From Cytophagales bacterium (GTDB taxonomy: Bacteria; Bacteroidota; Bacteroidia; Cytophagales; Cyclobacteriaceae), in assembly GCA_029262955.1 (NCBI GenBank), contig JAJCYL010000218.1, forward strand, positions 1 to 6,985: a DNA stretch of 6,985 nucleotides, given 5' to 3'. Within the stretch, counting starts at the first letter, position 1. Each line of letters begins with the position of its first letter. The notes beneath the pieces are model-generated. The model did no database searches, was not told the origin of the DNA, and was given only the letters and a program-made list of their open reading frames with translations. The position numbers and the translations under genes were made by a program. Shown one piece after another: positions 1-6,579 of the stretch.

Positions 1-3000
1 CAACACTTAACTGCAACAAAGAGGAACTTATAGGTGAAAATATCCTTCACCGGTTTTCATTTGAAGACTCCGATTCTTTTAAAGCGGAGAGTTTTCTCCA
101 ATTATTAAGAAAGGGCGATTTTAATGATAGTGTTGCTGCGAATGTTGAATCAAATGGAGAAGAGCTCAATTTTAGATTGAGTCCAATTACTACAAAAAAT
201 CAAAAAGGGCAGGTTATCTGTGTCACTTTTATTGGTGAAAATATTACAGAGCGCCGCAAAGTTCGAAAAACCCTTGAAAAGACCAATGCCCAATTAACTG
301 AACTATTTGATAATTCTTCTGACCTGATTCAAATCTTTAATTCCGATGGTGTCATCAGGTTCGCCAATGAAGCTTGGAAAAATAAGCTAGGTTATAATGA
401 CAAAGACCTTAAAAAATTGTCACTTAAGGACATTGTACCGGACGAATATTGGGACAAAACACAACAAAAACTAGACGCTATAGCGACAGCGGAACAATTT
501 GAGAAATTCGAAACTGTCCTCGTTTCTAAATATGGTAAGAACATTTACGTCTCCGGGCGGATTCATTGCACTAAAGAGAATAACATCCCCATTGAGTTCA
601 GAGGTATCTTTTATGATATAAGTGAACGGATCAGAGCCGAAAAAGCACAGAGTCTTTTCTACAAAATCGCGAATATTACAACTACAAGCTATAACCTTGA
701 CATTCTTTATGCCAGTATCTACCTACAGCTAAATTCTATTTTAAAAATCCAGAATTTTGCAGTCGCACTTAAAGAAAATTCTCAAATAACTTTTCCGTAC
801 TATATCAATGAAGCATCAGTTGGGAAGGAAATAAAGGAATACAAAGAGCTTGGAAGATTACTGGCCGAATACACTGCCGATCGAAGAAAACCTCTAATCA
901 TTTACGAAGATGGGATTCGAAGAATTGCCCAAACAAAGAGACTAAAAATTAATGGGCCACTCCCTTTTATATGGCTCGGCGTTCCTCTTATTATTGAGGG
1001 CGAACATAAAGGAGTCATTTCCTTTCACTCTTTTCGAGATCGTCCGGCTTATAATCATAAAGACCTTGAATTACTTGATTTCATTTCCAATCAAATGTCG
1101 TTGGCAATTGAACGGAAACTTCAGGAAATCCAAATAAAGAATCAGAGTGCAAGGATTAAGGCAATATTCGAAAGTAGTACCCATGAGATTTGGTCCATTG
1201 ACAGAAAATATAATATTACCTCATTCAATCAGAATTATGCCGACACACTAGATAATCTTTATGATATAAATATTGAAGAAAAACTATGGGGTCAATCTTT
1301 AGAAAAGCATAAAAAGCAATTTGGCTCAGATTGGATTGAACACTACGAAAAAGCTTTTAAGGGTGAAGTGGTTAACTTTCAAACTGAGCTATCTGATGTC
1401 AAAGATCATACGATATGGAGAGATGTCTTTATAAATCCAATTCAAAGTCTGGAGGGTAAGATCGAAGAGGTCTCAGTTATTGCTAATGATATTACTGAAA
1501 AGAAACTTTCAGAAATAGCCTTAGCTGAAAGCGAGGAGAAGTTCCGAACCATTTTTGAATCCATTCAGGATATTTATTTCCGCTGTGATCTTAACGGCAA
1601 GATTATTATGATTAGCCCTTCCGCGACAGAGATGTTGGGTTTTGAGCAGGAAGAACTGTTGGGAGCAGATATTGATAAATTCTATGACATGCAGTCCCAA
1701 ATTGGGAATTTATTTGAAGAGTTGTCTGAGCAAAAGAGAATTAGGAACCTTGATGCTACGCTTACAACCAAAAAAGGGGACCTGCTCCAATGTCTTTGCA
1801 ATGTGAGAATGATCTATCGCAAGAATACACCTATCCAAATCGAAGGAATTGCCAGGGATATTTCACAGCTCAGAAAAGCTTACGAAGAATTAGAGTCTGC
1901 CAAAGACCTGGCGGAACGATCATTAAAAGTTAAGGAAAGATTCCTTGCTAACATGAGTCATGAAATCAGGACACCCATGAATGGGGTAATTGGAATGATA
2001 GACCTCATTGCCAGCACAAAACTGGACGAGGAGCAGCAGGATTATATTAAAACCATAAAAAAATCATCTGAAACTCTCCTTCATATTCTCAACGATATCC
2101 TAGATTTATCGAAGATTGAGGCGGGCAAAATGGAACTAAGAAATAATCCCGTCAAACTTGAATATACTTTTGAAAAGCTCTATGACCTGTTCTCTCGACA
2201 AGCTCATCTCACTCAAAACAGTCTTTATTATCACCTGGCAGACAATTTACCAAAGGTGATTTATTCAGATGAAACCCGTCTCTTGCAAATACTTTCTAAT
2301 CTCACAGCCAATGCAATTAAATTTTCAAAGAGTGGAGGAACAATTCACATTAGCGCAAAGGAAGTCGAGCAAAATAAGAATCAATCAGTAATACAGGTAC
2401 AAATTAAGGACTCCGGCATTGGGATATCTCCGGAGGATCAAAACAAACTATTTAACAGTTTTACCCAGGTCGACAACTCCATCACCAAGAATTATGGAGG
2501 AACGGGTCTTGGATTGGCAATATCTAAGGAGCTAACGAAATCTATGTCTGGCAAAATTGGAGTGCATTCAACTTTGGGACTCGGAAGCACATTCTGGTTT
2601 ACATTCAAAGCAGAGGTTGCCCCAGAGGGATTGAAGGTAGATGATTCTTCTCCTATTGAAGCAGGGTTCACAGACGAATTCGAAAATAAGCAGCCCAATT
2701 TATTAGTAGTTGACGACAACTCTGTAAATAGGAAAGTTGCCAGCCAGATACTGAAAAAAGCTGGATGTAATGTTGATGAAGCAAGCAGTGGCAAAGAGGC
2801 AATCATCAGGGTCAAGAGAAATAAATACGACCTCATTTTTATGGACATCCAAATGCCGGAAATGGATGGTGTGAAGACGACACAAGAAATCCGAGCCATT
2901 GGATTGGATAAAGTGCCACCTATTGTAGCCATGACAGCTTATTCGATGGAGGAAGACCGTAGCAGATTTTTAAGTCAGGGGATGGATGACTATCTCCCGA

Positions 3001-3461
3001 AACCTATTAAAGCTAAATCCCTGGTAGATAAGGTTAAAGATTGGCTCAAATTCGAGCCAAATGAAGTAGAAACAATAATATTTGCAGACGACACTTCCGA
3101 CTATGGTGGGCTAATTATTAATCAAAATACTTTGAGTAGCCTGTCCAGACATGGTGGAAAGGAAATTCTTAGACCGCTACTGGAAGATTTTGATAGAGAG
3201 ACTCAGGAACAATTAGTAAATTGCTTTGAGGCTCTTGAAAAAAATGACATTGAGAGTGTTCGACTGGAACTTCATACAATGAAGGGTTCGGCGGGTACCT
3301 TAGGGATTGAAAGGGTCGCAAAGTGTGCTGAATCAATCGAGGCCGAGTTGAAAAAAAGTCAACCCGTCGATTTAAAGAACAAGCTTGACGTTTTAAATGA
3401 AAGATTCAAAGAGTTTCAGGAAAACACAACAAAGATATTTGATGACTCAATTTCGAATTAG
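1..3461 (+). CDS. Hybrid sensor histidine kinase with PAS/GAF array, receiver and Hpt (5' partial)
   Basis: This is a multi-step phosphorelay kinase. The frame is open from the first complete codon (base 3) with no stop, so the gene starts left of the window; the TTG at 177 lies inside a PAS domain and is not the start. Counting residue 1 at base 3, 1152 residues are visible: the end of a PAS (1-82, ending ENITERR), PAS (about 101-208), GAF (about 215-372), PAS (about 386-500), PAS (about 512-623, ending ARDIS), HisKA with the H-box MSHEIRTPMN and His653 (bases 1959-1961), and HATPase (about 755-870) with N-box NLTANAIKF, DSGIGI and GGTGLGL. Then follow a receiver (about 899-1011: Asp904/905, phospho-Asp948 at 2844-2846, Thr978, Lys1000) and an Hpt domain with HTMKGSAGTLG (His1091, bases 3273-3275). 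All catalytic residues are present, so it should be active. No membrane segment is visible in this part; the N-terminus is unknown. The ligand cannot be told from sequence. The receiver gene follows after 21 bases and is the likely phosphate acceptor. Confidence 0.96.
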   Translation, partial: TLNCNKEELIGENILHRFSFEDSDSFKAESFLQLLRKGDFNDSVAANVESNGEELNFRLSPITTKNQKGQVICVTFIGENITERRKVRKTLEKTNAQLTELFDNSSDLIQIFNSDGVIRFANEAWKNKLGYNDKDLKKLSLKDIVPDEYWDKTQQKLDAIATAEQFEKFETVLVSKYGKNIYVSGRIHCTKENNIPIEFRGIFYDISERIRAEKAQSLFYKIANITTTSYNLDILYASIYLQLNSILKIQNFAVALKENSQITFPYYINEASVGKEIKEYKELGRLLAEYTADRRKPLIIYEDGIRRIAQTKRLKINGPLPFIWLGVPLIIEGEHKGVISFHSFRDRPAYNHKDLELLDFISNQMSLAIERKLQEIQIKNQSARIKAIFESSTHEIWSIDRKYNITSFNQNYADTLDNLYDINIEEKLWGQSLEKHKKQFGSDWIEHYEKAFKGEVVNFQTELSDVKDHTIWRDVFINPIQSLEGKIEEVSVIANDITEKKLSEIALAESEEKFRTIFESIQDIYFRCDLNGKIIMISPSATEMLGFEQEELLGADIDKFYDMQSQIGNLFEELSEQKRIRNLDATLTTKKGDLLQCLCNVRMIYRKNTPIQIEGIARDISQLRKAYEELESAKDLAERSLKVKERFLANMSHEIRTPMNGVIGMIDLIASTKLDEEQQDYIKTIKKSSETLLHILNDILDLSKIEAGKMELRNNPVKLEYTFEKLYDLFSRQAHLTQNSLYYHLADNLPKVIYSDETRLLQILSNLTANAIKFSKSGGTIHISAKEVEQNKNQSVIQVQIKDSGIGISPEDQNKLFNSFTQVDNSITKNYGGTGLGLAISKELTKSMSGKIGVHSTLGLGSTFWFTFKAEVAPEGLKVDDSSPIEAGFTDEFENKQPNLLVVDDNSVNRKVASQILKKAGCNVDEASSGKEAIIRVKRNKYDLIFMDIQMPEMDGVKTTQEIRAIGLDKVPPIVAMTAYSMEEDRSRFLSQGMDDYLPKPIKAKSLVDKVKDWLKFEPNEVETIIFADDTSDYGGLIINQNTLSSLSRHGGKEILRPLLEDFDRETQEQLVNCFEALEKNDIESVRLELHTMKGSAGTLGIERVAKCAESIEAELKKSQPVDLKNKLDVLNERFKEFQENTTKIFDDSISN

Positions 3462-3482
3462 TGGACCTAATGAAATATCCCG

Positions 3483-3863
3483 ATGAAAAGAATTATTGTT
3501 GCTGAGGACAGTTCTGTTATTCAAAATTTGACAAAAAAAATTCTTGAAATACAGAACTATGAAATAATTGGCGTGAAAAATGGTAAACAAGTTTTGGATA
3601 AATTGAATATTGAGGATTATGATCTCATCCTACTAGATATCAATATGCCCATTATGGATGGCATGGAATGCGCAAGAGCTATAAGAGGTTTAACGGATAA
3701 GGCCAAATCATCGATTCCAATAATCGCCATTACCGGCAACGCTAAAAACTATTCAATGGATGATTTTAAGGAAGCCGGAATTGATGACTATATTCCAAAA
3801 CCCTTGAATTTTGACAATCTCGTTGATATGGTCAATAAATACACAAATACAAATGTCAATTAG
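3483..3863 (+). CDS. Single-domain CheY-like response regulator
   Basis: This is a 126-residue protein made only of a receiver domain. The phosphorylation site is Asp52 (LLDINMPIMDG, bases 3636-3638). The acidic pocket is Glu8-Asp9, the switch Thr is Thr84 (AITGN), and the conserved Lys is Lys106 (YIPKPL). There is no DNA-binding or enzymatic output domain, so it must act by protein contact or as a phosphate shuttle or sink. It starts at an ATG 21 bases after the kinase stop; I see no strong Shine-Dalgarno sequence, which is normal for Bacteroidota. The upstream kinase ends in an Hpt domain, which normally donates phosphate to exactly this kind of receiver, so I infer that Asp52 is the last step of that relay. 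The 3' end overlaps the next gene by 11 bases. The receiver identity is secure; the partner is inferred from position. Confidence 0.95.
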   Translation: MKRIIVAEDSSVIQNLTKKILEIQNYEIIGVKNGKQVLDKLNIEDYDLILLDINMPIMDGMECARAIRGLTDKAKSSIPIIAITGNAKNYSMDDFKEAGIDDYIPKPLNFDNLVDMVNKYTNTNVN

Positions 3864-4128
3864 GTATACGAAAGTATTTCTATCAAAACTCGAGGATATC
3901 CTCGCCGAAACAGATTATATACTCAGGTATGAGAAGGGAAATTTTCAGTCGGGTTACTGCATAATCAATGAATCCAAAGTGGCAGTAATTAACAAATACT
4001 TTCCCCTAGATGGTCGGATAAGTAGCTTAATCGAAATTTTACGGACAATCAACATTAGCCCGGATAATCTTAATGAGAAAAATAGAAAGTTGTATTTGAC
4101 AATCTCTCAAACCGAACTCCAAATTTGA
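3853..4128 (+). CDS. Small conserved-looking protein of unknown function
   Basis: This is a 91-residue protein with no catalytic motif I can name. It looks soluble: no signal peptide and no membrane segment. The N-terminal part (about 5-25) is a probable charged helix. The centre (about 26-55) has the strand-like run RYEKGNFQSGYC followed by KVAVINKYFPLDGRI, and the part from about 56 to 81 is probably helical (SLIEILRTI). From memory it resembles a small Bacteroidota family of uncharacterised proteins; I could not check this. I place the start at the ATG at 3853, which gives an 11-base overlap with the receiver gene. An upstream in-frame ATG at 3811 would add 14 residues lying wholly within the receiver gene and is less likely. 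The stop (TGA, 4126-4128) overlaps the next start. This position suggests translational coupling with the MBL hydrolase and perhaps a shared role. Function is unknown. Confidence 0.8.
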   Translation: MSIRYTKVFLSKLEDILAETDYILRYEKGNFQSGYCIINESKVAVINKYFPLDGRISSLIEILRTINISPDNLNEKNRKLYLTISQTELQI

Positions 4129-4886
4129 CAATTACTTTTTTAGGCACAGGCACTTCTCAAGGTGTTCCAGTTATTGGCTGTACCTGTGAAGTTTGTAACT
4201 CAGTTGACTATCGGGACAACAGACTGCGGACATCCATTCTTGTACATGTGGATCATCAAAACATTGTCATTGATACCGGACCTGACTTCAGACAGCAAAT
4301 GCTTCGAGAACGAGTATCATCACTAGATGCTGTAGTTTATACCCATCAACACAAAGACCACACTGCAGGAATGGATGATGTCAGAAGTTTCAACTTTATC
4401 CAGGAAGGAGAGATACCTATCTATGCCCGGGTGGACGTTTTAGAACAACTAAAAATGGAGTATGCTTATGTTTTTGCAGAACACAAATATCCCGGCATTC
4501 CAAAAGTTCGTGTCAATGAAATTTCAATCAAGCCATTTCACATTTCAAAAACTCAATTCACTCCAATAGAAGTGATGCATCACAAATTATCAGTGTTTGG
4601 ATACCGCATTGGTGATTTCACCTACATAACCGATGCCAACTACATTGCAGAGAGTGAAAGAGAAAAAATTAAAGGATCAAAAGTCCTGGTCTTAAATGCA
4701 CTAAGAAAGTCCACACATATATCACACTTCAGTCTGGAGGAGGCCATTGAAGTTGCCAATGACCTAAATGTGGAATCTACCTATATTACTCACATAAGTC
4801 ATGCATTAGGCAAACATCGGAATGTTACCAATGAACTTACTGACAACGTCAAACTGGCTTATGATGGCCTGAAAATCCATCTCTAA
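4125..4886 (+). CDS. PhnP-like metallo-beta-lactamase-fold hydrolase
   Basis: This is a 253-residue MBL-fold metal hydrolase, probably a phosphodiesterase. The N-terminus TFLGTGTSQGVPVIGC is typical of the PhnP-like branch. The metal motif HxHxDH is His74-Gln-His76-Lys-Asp78-His79 (bases 4344-4361). Further likely ligands are His152 or His153, Asp170 (YITDAN) and His223. Cys19, Cys21 and Cys24 plus His226 match the arrangement of the extra structural zinc site known in E. coli PhnP. PhnP itself opens a cyclic ribosyl phosphate in phosphonate breakdown, but no other phn gene is present here, so I infer a different or broader cyclic-phosphate substrate. The start is a TTG that shares four bases with the previous stop (TTGA). 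I chose it because the family usually begins one or two residues before ITFLGTGTSQG. Cytoplasmic, no signal peptide. The RqcH gene follows after four bases. Fold is certain, substrate is not. Confidence 0.93.
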   Translation: MTITFLGTGTSQGVPVIGCTCEVCNSVDYRDNRLRTSILVHVDHQNIVIDTGPDFRQQMLRERVSSLDAVVYTHQHKDHTAGMDDVRSFNFIQEGEIPIYARVDVLEQLKMEYAYVFAEHKYPGIPKVRVNEISIKPFHISKTQFTPIEVMHHKLSVFGYRIGDFTYITDANYIAESEREKIKGSKVLVLNALRKSTHISHFSLEEAIEVANDLNVESTYITHISHALGKHRNVTNELTDNVKLAYDGLKIHL

Positions 4887-4890
4887 CTAA

Positions 4891-6429
4891 GTGCATCAAA
4901 ACCATTATTTCTTAAAACATCTCGCAGCTGAATTAGATCAAAAACTAGTTGGACATCAGTTATTATCCTGTTTCAGTCAAAGTAAAGATGAATTGATCCT
5001 TGGTTTCTCTGACAACCAATCAGATTTCTATATCAAAGCAGATTTGAGTGAACAACAGGGCATTCTATCATTTGCATCTGATTTTAAAAGAGCCAATAAA
5101 AATAGTGTTGACCTATTCCACGAACTGACAGGCTTGCGAGTAAACAGCGTAGCGGTACATAGAAATGAAAGAAGTTTCCATCTGAGTTTCGAAGAAGGAC
5201 CTCATCTGGTGTTTAAACTTTTTGGCAGGCAAAGCAACATATTGTTATTCAAAAATGCCCATCCACAACTTTTCAAAAGTCAAAATACCAGGGATCTAAA
5301 CCTTGAACTTGCTGGTTTTGACAGAAACATCGATCAATCACAAGAAAGCTACAATGCAGCCCAGGGTGATCTAAAGCAAATATTTCCCACATTTGGCCAA
5401 CTGTTAACTGATTATCTTATCTCCAATAGTCATCTGAAAAAAGATTCCTCCGGTCAATGGGAAATGATCCAGGAGTTACTCATTCAATTGTCAAAGCCAG
5501 TCTTTTATGTAACTATTTATAAAAAAAGGGTCCATCTATCACTTGTTCCAGTCGGCGAAATCATAGCCCAATACAGCACAGCAATTGAGGCTCTAAATGA
5601 GTTTTATTTCAAGCATATTCAAATCAATGGCCTGGAAAAGGAAAAAAATATTATGATTCGCCAACTCGAACAAAAAATCACTAGAGTTGGTAATTATATT
5701 ATCAAGGCTAAATCCAAACTGGCAGAATTATCCCTAAAACGCAATGACCAGGTTGCAGATATCATAATGGCCAATCTACATCAGATACCAACTCGCGCCT
5801 CAAAAATTGAACTTTTGGATTTTTACAATAACAAGAACATATCAATCAAACTAAATCCAAAATTATCAGCGCAGAAGAACGCTGAAAAATTCTATCAAAA
5901 AAATAAGAATCAGAGTATTGAAATTCGAAAAGTCAACGAAAGTATTTCAACTAAGCAAAAAGAATTACAACAAGCTGAAAACCTATTGGAAGAGGTCAAA
6001 GCGTTTGTTGATTTAAGACCGTTTAGGGAAAGATTCAAACGAGAGCAAATTAAAACGAAGGCTGCGAAAGAATTGCCCTATCATCAATTTGAAATTGATC
6101 ATTTTGTTGTTTTAGTTGGCAAAAATGCCAAATCCAATGATCAGCTAACTTTAAAATACGCACATAAAGATGATATGTGGTTTCATGCCAGGGATGTAGC
6201 CGGGTCTCATGTAGTTTTAAAATACCAGTCTGGTAAAAATTTTCCAATGAATGTTATCGAGAGAACAGCACAAATAGCGGCCTGGTACTCAAAAGGGAAG
6301 AACTTTCCTCTTTGTCCGGTTGTTCACACATTAAAGAAGTTTGTTCGCAAACCTAAAGGGTCTGCCCCGGGAAAAGTGAAATTGGATAGGGAAGATGTAA
6401 TTCTGGTAGAACCTAAAAATATCCGATAG
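4891..6429 (+). CDS. rqcH: NFACT-family ribosome-associated quality-control protein (RqcH/Rqc2 homologue)
   Basis: This is a 512-residue NFACT protein. In bacteria such as B. subtilis, RqcH binds the large ribosomal subunit blocked by peptidyl-tRNA and recruits tRNA-Ala to add an alanine tail that marks the chain for proteolysis. The NFACT-N domain covers about 1-165 (with FGRQSNILLF at 111-120). Residues about 250-380 form a charged, coiled-coil-rich middle that includes the family segment LNPKLSAQKNAEKFYQKN. The C-terminal NFACT-R domain spans about 396-500 with DMWFHARDVAGSHVVL and KFVRKPKGSAPGKV, a basic RNA-binding surface. The NFACT-N Asp-Arg pair important in RqcH appears here as Glu93-Arg94 by my alignment by eye. 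The GTG start is forced: the in-frame codon just before it is TAA, and the protein then begins MHQNHYFLKHL as in relatives. It follows the MBL gene after four bases. Older annotations call this family fibronectin-binding protein. Confidence 0.94.
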   Translation: MHQNHYFLKHLAAELDQKLVGHQLLSCFSQSKDELILGFSDNQSDFYIKADLSEQQGILSFASDFKRANKNSVDLFHELTGLRVNSVAVHRNERSFHLSFEEGPHLVFKLFGRQSNILLFKNAHPQLFKSQNTRDLNLELAGFDRNIDQSQESYNAAQGDLKQIFPTFGQLLTDYLISNSHLKKDSSGQWEMIQELLIQLSKPVFYVTIYKKRVHLSLVPVGEIIAQYSTAIEALNEFYFKHIQINGLEKEKNIMIRQLEQKITRVGNYIIKAKSKLAELSLKRNDQVADIIMANLHQIPTRASKIELLDFYNNKNISIKLNPKLSAQKNAEKFYQKNKNQSIEIRKVNESISTKQKELQQAENLLEEVKAFVDLRPFRERFKREQIKTKAAKELPYHQFEIDHFVVLVGKNAKSNDQLTLKYAHKDDMWFHARDVAGSHVVLKYQSGKNFPMNVIERTAQIAAWYSKGKNFPLCPVVHTLKKFVRKPKGSAPGKVKLDREDVILVEPKNIR

Positions 6430-6434
6430 CTTGA

Positions 6435-6453
6435 TTGTATGGATTTTATACAA
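6435..6453. repeat. Inverted repeat just after rqcH
   Basis: TTGTAT (6435-6440) and ATACAA (6448-6453) are perfect inverted copies around a 7-base loop, six bases after the rqcH stop. RNA from here could fold into a weak AT-rich hairpin. There is no following run of T, so it is not a classical intrinsic terminator, although Bacteroidota ends are often poorly predicted. It may equally be chance in AT-rich DNA. Confidence 0.3.
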
Positions 6454-6558
6454 GTAAAGTTATTTGACCGTCACCCGCTTGACACATACCAGTGATGCCT
6501 TTTCCCATTATGCCGGAAATAACAAGCTTTTTAATGATCTTTACACTCGATCTTGAAT

Positions 6559-6572
6559 TGCCCAAATGGGCA
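6559..6572. repeat. Short palindrome before the glycosyltransferase start
   Basis: TGCCCAAATGGGCA gives a GC-rich stem (TGCCC/GGGCA) with a 4-base loop, ending seven bases before the ATG at 6580. The position would let it mask the ribosome-binding region or serve as a protein binding site, but both are inference. No Shine-Dalgarno sequence is otherwise visible there. Confidence 0.35.
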
Positions 6573-6579
6573 TCTGTTT

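Larger units (their letters stand above)
6430..6579 (+). other. Intergenic spacer, no secure gene
   Basis: This 150-base gap is the only real break between genes in the window and probably separates two transcription units. I see no T-run terminator and no convincing promoter of either the sigma-70 or the Bacteroidota TTTG/TAnnTTTG type. It holds a short inverted repeat just after the rqcH stop and a small palindrome just before the glycosyltransferase start, listed separately. Short open frames exist on both strands (6458-6556 + and 6446-6565 -), but neither has support beyond being open. Confidence 0.6.

Noticed and set aside
177..179. TTG at 177 as the start of the kinase gene
   Set aside because: The same frame is open back to base 3 and encodes the middle of a PAS domain, so the gene starts outside the window.
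2492..2932. 146-codon open frame on the minus strand inside the kinase
   Set aside because: It lies opposite the HATPase and receiver domains, which are clearly coding on +, and its product resembles nothing known.
3811..3852. Earlier ATG for the 91-residue protein
   Set aside because: The 14 extra residues come only from a shifted reading of the receiver gene's last helix and do not resemble a natural N-terminus; the ATG at 3853 gives a simple 11-base overlap.
6430..6495. Readthrough extension of rqcH past its TAG
   Set aside because: The protein already ends at the usual family C-terminus and the added 21 codons show no recognisable domain.
6479..6511. TTGACA at 6479 with CATTAT at 6506 as a promoter for the glycosyltransferase
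   Set aside because: The spacing is 21 bases and the -10 match is poor; Bacteroidota primary promoters also do not follow this consensus.
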